Assembly (NCBI GenBank): GCA_023392125.1
Contig: JAEVZS010000013.1
Coordinates: 1-59,336 of the forward strand
DNA from: Bacteroidota bacterium
GTDB lineage: Bacteria; Bacteroidota; Bacteroidia; Cytophagales; Cytophagaceae
Reading direction: 5' to 3'
Length of the DNA stretch: 59,336 bases
Below, in pieces: positions 29,901-38,057 of the stretch; position 1 is the stretch's first letter; each line of letters opens with the position of its first letter. A program made the translations under genes and the position numbers. The notes under the pieces were generated by a model. That model was not told the origin of the DNA. It searched no databases and was given only the letters and a program-made list of their open reading frames with translations.

Positions 29901-31758
29901 CTCTTACGGTAAATGTAAACTCTCCTTTCGTCGGATTGATTCCCGTAGCGGTCTGAAAACCGGGAACGGTGCCTACATTCCATTCGATTTTACCCCCGGT
30001 GTATACACCTCCTCCGGTAGAGGAAACATACTCGACCCCTTCCGGCAGGTCTGTTGAAATCTTCACTCCTTCCGCGCTGACAGATGCATAGTTTCTATAG
30101 CTAACCGTATAGGTAATAAGGTCGCCGGTAAACGCATAGGTTTTATCGTTGTCCAGATACACCTTCATATTGGACTCCAGCTTAAGCCCATAAGGACCAT
30201 GATGGTTTCCCGACAAGATCATTAATCCCAGCAGCCTGAAAAATCCATGAAAATATACCGGAACACTCGTCAGGTAACCATCACCGGCCCTGACGATATC
30301 CCATTCGATCGCACACATATGATATAGCTTGCCCATGAGCTCATAATCCTGCGCAGATACCGCGGCAGGAGAGCCGGTGCCGGCGTTCCAGTTCAACGGA
30401 AAACCTTGTCCGCCACTAGGATCTGCCCCGTCCGGTGTATACGTCCACATCAGCTGAGAAGGCCCCATATAGGTCAGTTTCGGTCCTCCGCCCAGCGTAA
30501 CGCAGTCGTTGCTCCACGGTGCTTTTCCCGGATTGCTCAGAAACCGGGCATGCCGTATAGCCATATCTCTTTCAAAGGTATTAGCGCCCGGCACTACCTG
30601 ATGCGTAACCGGGTTCCAGGTAGTGCCGGGATTACCGTTCCACATATAATTCATCGCAGTTCGCCAGGCAAAACGAAAATCCTCCCCCTCATTAAATCTC
30701 GTAAACCTCGCCTTATTGTCAGCGTCCAGAGAAACCCATCCGGCACTCAGAATAGCAGTCGGCGAGTTTTGATAATGTTGCCCTACCAGCCAGTCTGAAG
30801 AAGCTTCCGCTCTTAATAGCTGACTGATATTCCATTCCAGATCCTCATCAGCTCCCCCCTCTTGCTCAAGAAACCTGGCAAAATGATTAAAATAGGCAGG
30901 CGCTACATAATCTATATGCAAATCCTGAGGTCCCTTAAACTCAGGACACCACTCCGGATCATTATTGGCCCAGGCGGTTAGCTCACCCCAGGTATTGCCA
31001 TTCTTGAAATATCCGTCAAAACCAACATTGCCGGAAATGCTTCTGCAATCAAAGCGATTAGGGTCCAGCTTTTGGTTTTCCCTTTCAACAAGCCCTCTTA
31101 TAACCTTCAGGGCTTCTTCCTTGTATGAAATAACCGTACCGTCAGGCCAGGTATACCCTGAGTTATCTCCCCATTGACGCCAGGCCATCAGCAGACCAAG
31201 CGCAAAATCCACGTCGCCATCCGTCGCGGCATCGCCGCCTACTTCCGTAATCGTATTCTTTCCATATTTATAATTGGGATATGGATTGACACCATCCCTA
31301 AAGCGCGGATGGGGCATCCGGACATCATGTTCCCGAAACCAGATCCCGTCAAACACTTCCTTATCACCCATATAAGCTGCCGCAATCATGCTGTACCCCA
31401 CTCCTTCTGTACAATCATACGGACAACCTATGTTGGTTTTCATATATCTTACCCCTTGATGCACTTCGCCCGTATATTCAAAAGCGTTTGCCATAATCTG
31501 CCAGGCTTCGCGAATGAGCTTCTCCATTTCAGCATGAGTTACTCCCGGAGCATTCTGAGTTCCGAGGTTCCCGAGAGAATGTCCCCCGTCAGCCTCATAG
31601 GGCAAAAACTGTGGAAAAGGGAACTTTGGATTGCCTGAGTTGACAGCGACCTGTACTGCCTGCCCGTAACCGGACGTAACCGCCAACACAAACAAGCAGG
31701 CTGCGATGAGCCTGAGCAATCCAGACAATGGAAGCTGTTTAAACATCGTTATTTTCAT
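23902..31758 (-). CDS. giant secreted GH8 glycoside hydrolase with DUF11, Ig/PKD modules and type B T9SS sorting domain
   Basis: 2618 residues. Signal peptide to about residue 33 (SGYGQ). GH8 domain about 40-515: probable acid Glu118 in CTEGVGYSM and the family signature GGDAATDGDVDFALGL (residues 174-189). DUF11-like modules start near 532, 666 and 1052; the second and third are split by insertions (about 695-928 and 1077-1250), the later one concanavalin-like. From about 1346 come two near-identical Ig-like units (each with IYNWYKLPDL), then a long series of Ig/PKD-like modules; the PKD core is near 2210. The end (IPNAFTPNGDGIHDTWEVQG to LTGAVLLSK) is the gliding-motility-associated type B T9SS domain. 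GH8 enzymes act on xylan, beta-glucan, chitosan or cellulose; the exact substrate is not readable here. Confidence 0.93.
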   Translation of the reverse strand: MKITMFKQLPLSGLLRLIAACLFVLAVTSGYGQAVQVAVNSGNPKFPFPQFLPYEADGGHSLGNLGTQNAPGVTHAEMEKLIREAWQIMANAFEYTGEVHQGVRYMKTNIGCPYDCTEGVGYSMIAAAYMGDKEVFDGIWFREHDVRMPHPRFRDGVNPYPNYKYGKNTITEVGGDAATDGDVDFALGLLMAWRQWGDNSGYTWPDGTVISYKEEALKVIRGLVERENQKLDPNRFDCRSISGNVGFDGYFKNGNTWGELTAWANNDPEWCPEFKGPQDLHIDYVAPAYFNHFARFLEQEGGADEDLEWNISQLLRAEASSDWLVGQHYQNSPTAILSAGWVSLDADNKARFTRFNEGEDFRFAWRTAMNYMWNGNPGTTWNPVTHQVVPGANTFERDMAIRHARFLSNPGKAPWSNDCVTLGGGPKLTYMGPSQLMWTYTPDGADPSGGQGFPLNWNAGTGSPAAVSAQDYELMGKLYHMCAIEWDIVRAGDGYLTSVPVYFHGFFRLLGLMILSGNHHGPYGLKLESNMKVYLDNDKTYAFTGDLITYTVSYRNYASVSAEGVKISTDLPEGVEYVSSTGGGVYTGGKIEWNVGTVPGFQTATGINPTKGEFTFTVRVAPGFSGGICPVATITTTNGTGWTSNEYPNNVTPVMERNCVDIVEKALEITKKVNYDKVNPGTELIYDVEFENASSGGYINGGRPDVVPAYAHKGTAAEAAEHWIMFRLYHGAAEPYIDYQNYRLSLFLNDNVNTCSMDSDPTCTAGWRLGNATIYEGGDKAAVRIFQEDITPGSDARGAWNQRLVVQFSEQYATSMPHLSRYFGIKGQRVHQGGAEPLRAVWQMSSSTWADVKWDDDWSWNPALNDAEDGLYYPVANDWTDINNPDRPVTVWHNEACQKPTVFATNILVEEWDGYTWRRIYGSGPLPGRDVNNVVVTDIIPEGFTFVAFVDENGVEIGNTMTVLGEDVTYNAATRTISWTKDRLQIRQKGKIRYKVIADFSTGACNRADEVQTNTASIHGDNESPVLASADVTITCEEIILPPPPSSMTKISDKNNYDVGENIVYTLEYENVNGSLVNADLTSNTSWKAQNGTLMNISGGELSTVSNDAGVTTYNYSHGVNGVIEAAVNFQGSASFGFAFRHTGGAKSNGLYIVFKPNPGNGSTEIRLYNGTTQMGSAVTAGFPNVAPSTIKLELVDGQVNLWIGNTSNPTPTMTFTGFPVRAGYAGFINGWADNGGDSYGTHRVISYKTHLDSGFDIEISDPVPDGVTFVSASDNGAVTGGVLKYPVIKGPVLKGEIITYTWTGNIASCPANGKIVNNAYTNVHGFIVNSIASQNIVSCLGDVVECILPDTVIVTGTTVIAEGESTTLTAEITPVQSGYIYNWYKLPDLTTPLSQSGLDQTALTVSDTGRYIVRVVQPGNPGCVEESAVVRVILDEVCTLPDQVVIQGDLLLEAGSVTTLTADVIPAQTGWIYNWYKLPDLENPLAGSGLDQPTLAVSDTGRYVVRLVSDTDETCRILSEEATVDYLCEKADVKMFLDGAELTEPYTIQLCEGQTAVLSFSPQKYDFEFDLRQLFGAVLMDGVPVSAGDTPEITISSEDAGSWIVNVYADPGNQGNRLCWSLDDVKMIAVSETSSPAAVISSPEDFEYCAGSDGVTLIASSGTNYLYTWKKDGVVQTNDPLSSTYANATEGVWKVIVSSSALCIDSSEVLVTELDRPVAEIDAAASQATYCAGTSGALLTATDAGTGASYLFLNGGVADGTFSAQRTRTVTSGQWSVVVELPGGCRDTSGVFEVEESSEIVLVISGETVLCEGDALELTTNMGNVPGISWTLPDLSVIADASVSLSDPQAGLYIADYDDGSGCTGSAQAEVRIEPAGAEPEITITGASFAVCAGETLEVNTLATNVTAPVYEWYVNSMLQPGSSSVFSSADLSQGDWVKVLVKSDGSCRGELTDADSVMVTVNELPEASLEADKTVLCPGEALDIRIVSESTLVTAAWNRNGTAVNGTVSGVTVDEEGEYMVRITDNRGCISETESLTIGRAALPALTISGASATICEGVNVTIEAITSPSGNYQYAWYRGGVPVQGASGRTISAQEPGSYHVVLSFNGCSAASDSWMLTETELMAPVINGEESPVCGAQGELYSVASPSATSTYLWTVPAEAVITSHNGASVAVSFGTANGVITVVETNEQGCVSPEATLAVSLRYCDLRADFSSDKAVVCAGDTVEFVNSSAGTSPSSTYRWSFGPGAVPARFEGEGPVRVVFNQAGFAEASLTVEENNFSDKHEGSIEVKARPVIQRITGSDLLCMGVTETYTAVSGSAVQSLSWMLSNNLQQITFGGNTIDVQGLVQGQGQISVYMTDLNGCMSDAVERNVSVVNQPVVSLSAAKEVICRDESADLTASGGLSYIWYFNGQIISGTTGSTYKADQAGEYYVSTGSGTCSDVSERVFIQFSEVDVDAGFDRVINVGESVQLITMTNGSVASYYWEPGNVAPTASPTVAPDESTTYTVLVTDIYGCTAKDEVHVKVVLPLFIPNAFTPNGDGIHDTWEVQGLERFTDLKVEIYNRWGNLIYSARGSYKPWDGKKNGEYMPVGTYYYVIDVGDEMKPLTGAVLLSK

Positions 31759-32214
31759 GCCTGATGAAATATACTGAAACTGTATTTGTTCTTACTGTTA
31801 TACAATGCAACACCGGCCGGCTTGTGTCTTAAAAGACCAAAACCGGAAAGCTTTTCGGGTATATTGATTAATTTGGGGGTAATGCAAATATGTAATTTTT
31901 TACTGAAAAAATTATACTCACTATGCAAAAAGATTCCGACAGCGGACCGTACTCTGTTCCTCATTCGCATTTTTCTTATTACCAGATAGCTGGGATCACT
32001 CCGGTTATAAATACGTTTCAGGAAGACAATTGTAAACATCCCTGAACCGATTCTCTCTATACCCGCTTCATCAGGCGAGGTTTATTTCCGGCAATTAAAT
32101 GAACTACAACCGGCTACAGGGAGTTTTGTTTAAGCTTAAAAAGTATACTGAGCTTCAATCAGCAATTTTCCTAAAACAAAAACGGGATAGCTTACACTAT
32201 CCCGTTTTTGTTTA
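31759..32214. other. long upstream region of the GH8 gene
   Basis: About 455 bases between YceI and the GH8 start, both on the minus strand. A 94-codon frame overlaps the GH8 start by four bases but has no coding character. The region holds the YceI terminator and presumably the GH8 promoter and leader. Confidence 0.4.
32178..32209 (-). terminator. intrinsic terminator of the YceI gene
   Basis: Perfect CGGGATAG/CTATCCCG stem with a 6-base loop, A5 before it and T5 after it on the plus strand, so it can work in both directions. It lies 6 bases beyond the YceI stop. Confidence 0.88.
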
Positions 32215-32748
32215 TCAGTCTGCATGCACCAGCTGTACTTCGCAGGAAATTTTCACTTCGTCACTTACCAGCACTCCGCCTGCTTCCAGACTGGCGTTCC
32301 AATTGAGGCCCCAGTCTTTGCGGTTGATTTTGCCTTCCAGAGAAAAACCGGCTTTTTCGTTGCCCCAGGGATCTTTGGCAATTCCTCCCAGCTCTCCATC
32401 CAGCGTAACACTGTTTGTTTTATCCTTGATCGTCAGATCACCTGTCAGCTTAAATGAGTTCTTGTCCTTTTTTTCATACTTCGTTGACTTGAACCTAATC
32501 TCCGGATACTTTGACACTTCAAAAAAATCGCTGCTTCTCATATGCTCGTCCCGTTTGTCATTGTCCGTGTCAATCGATTCTGTCTTAGCCACGAATGTTA
32601 CTGTACCATCGGAAAAATCCTCTCCTTCGGAGTAAGCTTCTATTTTAAAATCATTGAAACGTCCTGTCACGTTGGTGATCATCATATGTTTCACTCTGAA
32701 TTTGATTTCGCTGTGATCTGTATCAGCGATCCACTTCTGTGTTGCCAT
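32215..32748 (-). CDS. YceI family protein, cytosolic type
   Basis: 177 residues. YceI beta-barrel pattern: WIADTDHSEIKFRVKHMM, VTGRFNDFKIEA, a GTVTFVAKTESIDTDN strand, DFFEVSKYPEIRFKS and LTGDLTIKDKTNSVTLD. These lipocalin-like proteins bind isoprenoid-type lipids. No signal peptide is present, unlike E. coli YceI, so it is cytosolic. It starts 35 bases after the pirin gene, with Crp/Fnr further upstream, suggesting a regulated unit. Confidence 0.93.
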   Translation of the reverse strand: MATQKWIADTDHSEIKFRVKHMMITNVTGRFNDFKIEAYSEGEDFSDGTVTFVAKTESIDTDNDKRDEHMRSSDFFEVSKYPEIRFKSTKYEKKDKNSFKLTGDLTIKDKTNSVTLDGELGGIAKDPWGNEKAGFSLEGKINRKDWGLNWNASLEAGGVLVSDEVKISCEVQLVHAD

Positions 32749-32783
32749 TATACTACTATAGTTTTAGTTTTATTATACAAATT

Positions 32784-33656
32784 TTATAAAGTCATCGGAA
32801 CATCCATAAGCAAAAATTCGGCATTGCTTTCAGCTTTGACCGTAATACTGTCCGTATTCCAGACTCCAAGACCATCACGGCCTGAAAGCACCTGGTCATT
32901 GATGCGGACATCTCCGTTCAGAATAAAGGCATATACACCATTGCCCGGCCGTTTTACCGAATAGACCGTATCCACACCCCTATCAAATCTGCCGAGGTGG
33001 AACCAGGCATTCTGATGGATCCATACACCTTCATCATCCGGGTTCGGAGATACCACCTGCTGCAACCGGTTGTGTCTGTCTTCCAGCTTAAGTGTCATCT
33101 GATCATATCTCGGAGCAACATTTTTCCTGTTGGGAAAAACCCATATCTGGAGCAACCGCACTTTGCGGTCTTTGTTTTTATTATATTCACTATGGAATAT
33201 TCCCGTACCTGCACTCATGACCTGTACATCTCCGTGCTCAATAACAGCCGTATTTTTCATACTGTCCTGATGCTCCAGCGCCCCCTCAAGCGGAATCGTG
33301 ATAATTTCCATATTATCATGAGGATGTCTCCCGAAGCCTTTACCGCCTTCGATCATATCGTCATTCAGCACCCGGAGCGCTCCGAAATGCATTCGCTCCG
33401 GATTGTAATAGCTGGCAAAACTGAAGGTATGATACGTTTCCAGCCAGCCGTGATTGGCATATCCCCGGCTCGACGCTTTGTGTAATATGGTATTGGCCAT
33501 GATTTTTGAATTTGTAGCAGGTAAATGATTAAAACCAAGCACTTCTAACTCCCTGAGCTCGTCAATATCGTTTTTCACGATATTACCCAATGAGCTGGAA
33601 GCAATAAAAACTCCTGTACCCATTAATCCTTTTTTAATAAATTCCTTTCTGTCCAT
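32784..33656 (-). CDS. pirin family protein with N-terminal Tat-like extension
   Basis: 290 residues from the ATG at 33656. Residues 1-52 (DRKEFIKKGLMGTG, then a hydrophobic GVFIASSSLG stretch) look like an export signal of Tat type with RK in place of RR. Met53 (MANTILHKASSRG) is where usual pirins begin. The cupin core is intact: GRHPHDNMEIIT with the metal His pair (101, 103), HQDSM, and GIFHSEYN. Pirins are iron-binding proteins, some acting as quercetinases or redox co-regulators. If the extension is real, this one may be periplasmic. Confidence 0.9.
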   Translation of the reverse strand: MDRKEFIKKGLMGTGVFIASSSLGNIVKNDIDELRELEVLGFNHLPATNSKIMANTILHKASSRGYANHGWLETYHTFSFASYYNPERMHFGALRVLNDDMIEGGKGFGRHPHDNMEIITIPLEGALEHQDSMKNTAVIEHGDVQVMSAGTGIFHSEYNKNKDRKVRLLQIWVFPNRKNVAPRYDQMTLKLEDRHNRLQQVVSPNPDDEGVWIHQNAWFHLGRFDRGVDTVYSVKRPGNGVYAFILNGDVRINDQVLSGRDGLGVWNTDSITVKAESNAEFLLMDVPMTL

Positions 33657-33754
33657 GATTGTTAGGTATTTGGTTGTATAATTCAAAGATAAAGCTGAAT
33701 TCGGGGCTTTACTATGAAGCAGATTAAGAAATACACTTAATCCAGATTAAGTTT

Positions 33755-34339
33755 TCAGCCGTTTCTCAGAAGACTGCTGCGCATTTTACTGAAAAACTCT
33801 GGAGTAACTCCTATATAAGAAGCGATCTGCTTCTGAGGAAGTCTTTGTATAAGAGTCGGATATTTCACACAGAACCTCTCATAGCGCTCTCCGGCTGTCA
33901 GGCTCAGCCGGTCATGAAGCCGCTGTTGGCTGGCTACAAGCGAGTTTTCGGCAAGTATTCTGAAGAAGCGCTCAAATTTAGGCACATCCCGATACAGCAA
34001 CGCCTGTTTTTCTCCGGACAGAACCAGCGCTTCACTTGATTCAAGCGCCTCGATAAAAAGATTACCCGGCTGTCTGGTGATATAGCTGTACAGATCACCT
34101 ATCCACCAGTCTTCCGGCGCAAAGCTTAATACATGCTCTGTCCCGCTCTTATCTACCGTAAATCCTCTGAGACATCCCCCGGTCACAAAATATATATGAT
34201 TGCTGATTTCACCTTCCGACAAAACGCATTGCTTATTCCGGATTTTCCGGTATTCAAGCAAAGACGTGAAATACTGTTCCTCTTCTGTATCCAGCAGAAT
34301 ATGATTGGATACATTTTTCAATATAAGCGAATAATCCAT
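33755..34339 (-). CDS. Crp/Fnr family transcriptional regulator
   Basis: 194 residues from the ATG at 34339; a GTG two codons upstream is less likely. An effector beta-roll (CVLSEGEISNHIYFVTGGCLRG) and the effector helix precede a C-terminal HTH (QKQIASYIGVTPEFFSKMRSSL). No Fe-S cysteine cluster. It is upstream of the pirin and YceI genes on the same strand (98 bases to pirin), and divergent from a lipoprotein gene. It probably controls that unit, but no operator was verified. Confidence 0.9.
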   Translation of the reverse strand: MDYSLILKNVSNHILLDTEEEQYFTSLLEYRKIRNKQCVLSEGEISNHIYFVTGGCLRGFTVDKSGTEHVLSFAPEDWWIGDLYSYITRQPGNLFIEALESSEALVLSGEKQALLYRDVPKFERFFRILAENSLVASQQRLHDRLSLTAGERYERFCVKYPTLIQRLPQKQIASYIGVTPEFFSKMRSSLLRNG

Positions 34340-34454
34340 AAACACCTGATTAGATTAAACAAAAACACCTCCGGATAATCCGGATCTTTTTCCCGGTAAC
34401 TAAAACATACATAACCCCTGCCGGTTATGATGCTGTAAAACAAATCAACTATCT

Positions 34455-34979
34455 ATGAAAAAGATAATTACTTTTCTCGTGCTTACGGGCAGCATATTGT
34501 TCATATCCGCCTGCTCATCACGGAAAGTTGCTCATTTCGGCCGGATAAATCCGGTTCAGCATGATTACAAAAAGAACCGGCAAATCAGCCATATTCCGGA
34601 TAGTTATACAGAAGCATCCACTATTCATACCGCTCTTGATCAACCTGTAACCGGTGAGCAGGAAAGCTCTGAAACCGTATTTGCTCCGCTTCCGGTTCAG
34701 CCGACGGTAGTCCCTCAGCCCGAAAAATACGAGCAAACGCTGAAAAAAGATAAGATTTCGAAAAAAGATCTCAAACGATCCGTCAAACAGGCTTCGCAGG
34801 CAAATTATTCGGTATTTATGACTATTCTGCTGGTAGTGCTCGCAATAATACTGCCGCCGGTGGCTGTTTTGCTGGTTGACGGACTCAGAGGGCCCTTCTG
34901 GCTGTCCATCCTGCTAACCATCTTATTTTATCTGCCAGGCATTATTTATGCATTTTTCCGGATCTTCAAAGCCAGATAA
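34455..34979 (+). CDS. lipoprotein with C-terminal YqaE/Pmp3 membrane domain
   Basis: 174 residues. The N-terminus is a lipoprotein signal (ITFLVLTGSILFISACSS, lipobox ISAC). A hydrophilic, lysine- and glutamine-rich middle (about 25-115) is probably disordered. The C-terminal 55 residues match the YqaE/Pmp3 two-helix family: ILLVVLAIILPPVAVLLVDG and FWLSILLTILFYLPGIIYAF. Related Bacteroidota proteins are small stress-associated membrane proteins. The gene is divergent from the Crp/Fnr gene, 115 bases apart. Confidence 0.8.
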   Translation: MKKIITFLVLTGSILFISACSSRKVAHFGRINPVQHDYKKNRQISHIPDSYTEASTIHTALDQPVTGEQESSETVFAPLPVQPTVVPQPEKYEQTLKKDKISKKDLKRSVKQASQANYSVFMTILLVVLAIILPPVAVLLVDGLRGPFWLSILLTILFYLPGIIYAFFRIFKAR

Positions 34980-35004
34980 TTCTATTGCATCATCCTTCAT
35001 AAAT

Positions 35005-35029
35005 CAGGACTGCTCCGCAGGCAGTCCTG
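35005..35029. terminator. hairpin after the YqaE gene
   Basis: CAGGACTGC/GCAGTCCTG 9-bp perfect stem with a 7-base loop, 26 bases after the stop; no U-tract follows. Confidence 0.5.
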
Positions 35030-35121
35030 TACTGAAAACGCTGTTCTGTATAACCATTTTCTCCTCCCGGATCTGCCCGGCTTTTCATAATCAGGAATTT
35101 TTCACGATATTTTGCCATTAA

Positions 35122-36132
35122 ATGGATTCGTTGACACAAATTGTACTGGGAGCTTCGGTAGGAGAGCTGGTATGCGGCAAAAAAGCAGGAAACAAAGCCC
35201 TGTGGTGGGGAGCAGTAGCAGGGACTATCCCTGATCTTGATGTCATGGCTTCACCATTTCAGGACATGGTTCAGCAGTTACTTTTTCACCGGAGTGTTAC
35301 CCATTCCATTCTTTTTGCTGTGGTCATGGCCCCCCTGTTCGGCTGGCTGGTACACCGGCTCCACAAAAATACTCCTGCCACTTTCAAAGACTGGACTCTT
35401 TTATTTTTCTGGGGCTTTATCACGCATAGCTTGCTGGACTGTTTTACCACCTGGGGTACCCAGCTATTCTGGCCATTCAGCTCATACCCGGTAGCATTTC
35501 ACAATATCTTCGTCATAGACCCGCTTTATACGCTGCCATTCCTTTTCTGCATCATCATGGTACTTTTTTACAAAAGGACTGATTCACGAAGACGATTCTG
35601 GAACACAGCCGGGCTTACCATTAGCTCTCTTTATATGTTGCTGACTCTTGTCAATAAATACATTGTCACCAGTGTTTTTACGGAAAGCCTCCGGGAGCAG
35701 CATATTTCCTGCCAGCGGCTGACCACCAAGCCAACTCCGTTCAACTCCATACTATGGAATGTCACTGCTGAAACTGATTCCGGCTATTATATCGGATATT
35801 ACAGCCTGCTGGATAAAAGCCGGGATATTAAATTCAGTTTCTTCAGGAAGAATCATGAACTACTGGCACCTTTTCTGCCCGATGAAAAGCTGGAAACACT
35901 GCTGCGTATTACCAACGGCTATTATACCGTGACCAGAAAGGGGAACCTGTATTGTATCAATGATCTTCGCTTCGGTCAGCTGGACGGCTGGGCAGGCGGC
36001 AAGGAAGATTTTGTATTTTCATACAATATTGAGCAGGCCGGCAACAAGCTTCTTTTCTTTCAGAATCCGAACGATCTGAAAAAAGGCCGGGAGCTTCTGG
36101 GACCATTATGGCAGAGAATAAAAGGGATATGA
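35122..36132 (+). CDS. YdjM-like membrane-bound metal-dependent hydrolase
   Basis: 336 residues. N-terminal DSLTQIVLGASVGELVCGKK, GAVAGTIPDLD, HRSVTHSILFAVVMAP and GFITHSLLDCFTTWGTQLFWP carry the conserved Asp and His residues of the YdjM (LexA-binding inner-membrane) family. Several hydrophobic segments follow to about residue 190, then a soluble C-terminal domain. Its reaction is not known. It converges on the DUF5996 gene. Confidence 0.9.
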   Translation: MDSLTQIVLGASVGELVCGKKAGNKALWWGAVAGTIPDLDVMASPFQDMVQQLLFHRSVTHSILFAVVMAPLFGWLVHRLHKNTPATFKDWTLLFFWGFITHSLLDCFTTWGTQLFWPFSSYPVAFHNIFVIDPLYTLPFLFCIIMVLFYKRTDSRRRFWNTAGLTISSLYMLLTLVNKYIVTSVFTESLREQHISCQRLTTKPTPFNSILWNVTAETDSGYYIGYYSLLDKSRDIKFSFFRKNHELLAPFLPDEKLETLLRITNGYYTVTRKGNLYCINDLRFGQLDGWAGGKEDFVFSYNIEQAGNKLLFFQNPNDLKKGRELLGPLWQRIKGI

Positions 36133-36153
36133 CCGATATGCTCAATCGGTCAT
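36129..36153. terminator. shared hairpin between convergent genes
   Basis: ATGACCGAT and ATCGGTCAT arms with a 7-base loop; the stop codon of the YdjM-like gene lies inside the stem. It is 13 bases before the DUF5996 stop codon on the other strand, so it may serve both transcripts. Confidence 0.5.
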
Positions 36154-36165
36154 GTTACCAACCCC

Positions 36166-37068
36166 TTAGTAGCTGTCTTTCCAGCCAGCCAGCTTCTCTC
36201 CTGCCCGAAACGCACTCTCCAGAAAATCGGAAAGAGCCTGTCCCGGATTGCTTTCCCTGATCCAGTCAGCATAATCATACAACGCCATCGGACTACCATT
36301 GCGCTCCTGCCAGTAGGCCGTCTCTGGCTTCAATGGCTCTTTGTCAAGACCATCCGGAGAAGGCCATGCATAGGAGTAAAAAGCCGGCTTGCGAAATTCC
36401 GGATCACCAGGCCAGAATCCAAAGCTGATCACCTCTCTGGAATAAGCTTCCTTTTCCACCGCCGAAGCGCCCTTCATTGGTTCTGCACGCCTGCCCGAAA
36501 ATCGGGTTACCGTAAGATCCATGCTGTGCCAGTATAATTGTACGGGTGAGGTTTTGCCATAAAAACGGCCGGAAAATTCCTTGAAAACCCTGTCAATAGC
36601 TGTCAGACTTTGCCAGTAACGGCTTACATACTCTATCTGATACCTGTGATGTTCAAAATCATCGGCAAAAGGAATATCGCTTTCCATCTTGTATGGTTCC
36701 GCTTTTATGTGCACCACAATATCCAGCTCCCTGAGCCTGTCAAAGACACTATTGTAGAAATCGGCAACAGAAAGACCATCGTAAAGCATAATTACCTTAA
36801 TGCTGCCGTCTGAGGTCTCAATCACAAAACGGTGATCAATAAAGTCAAAATGCATCTGGAAGTAGATATCTTTGTAGGGAATGGGGCCGGTTTCCAGACC
36901 TCTGGCCTCTACAAACAGGGGAATCTGCCACCAGTGGTTCTTCCAGGGATTCAGGGCCAGCTTGATTTTTCCTGCAATCTGAAAATACAGATGCAATGTT
37001 GTCTTGGTTTCCTCCCACTCTTCCAGCGGGAGCGGACTCAATCGGGTTAAAAGAGTTGTTTCCATCAT
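36166..37068 (-). CDS. DUF5996 family protein
   Basis: 300 residues with the features of this family: LHLYFQIAGKIKLALNPWKNHWWQIPLFV near the N-terminus, the FDFIDHRFVIETSDG strand and QLYWHSMDLTVTRFSGRRA, ending in a FWPGDPEFRKPAFYSYAWP segment. The biochemical role is unknown; no catalytic residues can be named. It lies downstream of ttcA on the same strand (about 50 bases), possibly cotranscribed. Confidence 0.88.
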   Translation of the reverse strand: MMETTLLTRLSPLPLEEWEETKTTLHLYFQIAGKIKLALNPWKNHWWQIPLFVEARGLETGPIPYKDIYFQMHFDFIDHRFVIETSDGSIKVIMLYDGLSVADFYNSVFDRLRELDIVVHIKAEPYKMESDIPFADDFEHHRYQIEYVSRYWQSLTAIDRVFKEFSGRFYGKTSPVQLYWHSMDLTVTRFSGRRAEPMKGASAVEKEAYSREVISFGFWPGDPEFRKPAFYSYAWPSPDGLDKEPLKPETAYWQERNGSPMALYDYADWIRESNPGQALSDFLESAFRAGEKLAGWKDSY

Positions 37069-37119
37069 ATCCGGAAAACCGGCGAAACCACTCCAAGGTT
37101 TATCACAGAGGTCCGCCTG

Positions 37120-37902
37120 TCACAGGGGCATCCGTACAAAATCATATAGATCCCGGTCCAGCAGGTGGCTTGGGGAAACATTAGTCAGCGCATTAAAAAT
37201 GATTTCCATCCGGTCAGGGTATTCCTTTTCCCAGTTTAGCAGCATCTGCTTAATGATTTTACGCTGCATGTTTTTCTGGGAACCACAAAGATTGCAGGGA
37301 ATAACCGGAAAGTTCCGTATACGTGCATACTCCTCAATAAGGGTTTCGCGGCAATAGGCCAGCGGACGGATCACCACATGCTCTCCGCTGTCTGTTTTAA
37401 ATTTTGGTGGCATTGCCTCCATTTTCCCGCTGAAAAAAAGATTGAGAAAAAATGTCTCAATAATATCCTCTTTATGGTGCCCGAGGGCTATTTTAGTGGC
37501 TCCGATCTCTGTAGCTGTTGTATACAGAATCCCCCGCCGAAGCCTGCTGCACAGGCTGCACATTGTCTTGCCTTCCGGAGTTTTATCCACTACCACGCTA
37601 TAGGTATCGCGCTCCACGATCCTGTATTCCACACCCAGACTCTGCAGATATCCGGGAAGTATTTCTTCAGGAAAACCAGGTTGCTTCTGATCCAGATTAA
37701 CGGCTACAATTTCAAATTTATATGGAACCGACTTCTGCATATGCAACAGCATATCAAGCATGGTATAGCTGTCTTTTCCTCCGGAAAGACAAACCATCAC
37801 CTTATCCTCTTCCTCAATCATGGAAAAATCAGCCGTGGCTTCCCATACCGACTTACGCAGTTTTCTTATGAGCTTTTCCTGATTAATTTCTATAGTTTCC
37901 AT
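37120..37902 (-). CDS. ttcA: tRNA 2-thiocytidine(32) synthetase TtcA
   Basis: 260 residues, typical length. The ATP-pyrophosphatase P-loop CLSGGKDSYTMLDML is near residue 33. The two CxxC pairs are present: CSLCSRLRRG and CNLCGSQ, which with a further Cys coordinate the Fe-S cluster. LGHHKEDIIETFFLNLF and MEAMPPKF are also characteristic. The enzyme thiolates cytidine 32 of several tRNAs. It is encoded opposite to the small acidic gene, with DUF5996 downstream. Confidence 0.95.
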   Translation of the reverse strand: METIEINQEKLIRKLRKSVWEATADFSMIEEEDKVMVCLSGGKDSYTMLDMLLHMQKSVPYKFEIVAVNLDQKQPGFPEEILPGYLQSLGVEYRIVERDTYSVVVDKTPEGKTMCSLCSRLRRGILYTTATEIGATKIALGHHKEDIIETFFLNLFFSGKMEAMPPKFKTDSGEHVVIRPLAYCRETLIEEYARIRNFPVIPCNLCGSQKNMQRKIIKQMLLNWEKEYPDRMEIIFNALTNVSPSHLLDRDLYDFVRMPL

Positions 37903-38057
37903 GTATTCCGGATTTTCTGACAGCGATCTGCAAATTTAGAAAAAGTTCATTTCTCCTTTTCCAATGTCTGATAATTCTTTCACAAATCAGGGATAAAAAC
38001 AACGTTACCGGAATTACCTTTTCTTCCCGCTTGTTTAAAAGATAAAGAGCAACTCAC

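Noticed and set aside
31755..32039. 94-codon minus-strand frame overlapping the GH8 start by four bases
   Set aside because: ATGA overlap looks like coupling, but the frame has no coding character or family match.
34369..34390. TCCGGA-TAA-TCCGGA inverted repeat followed by T-run upstream of the lipoprotein gene
   Set aside because: Too short and self-palindromic to be called operator or attenuator.
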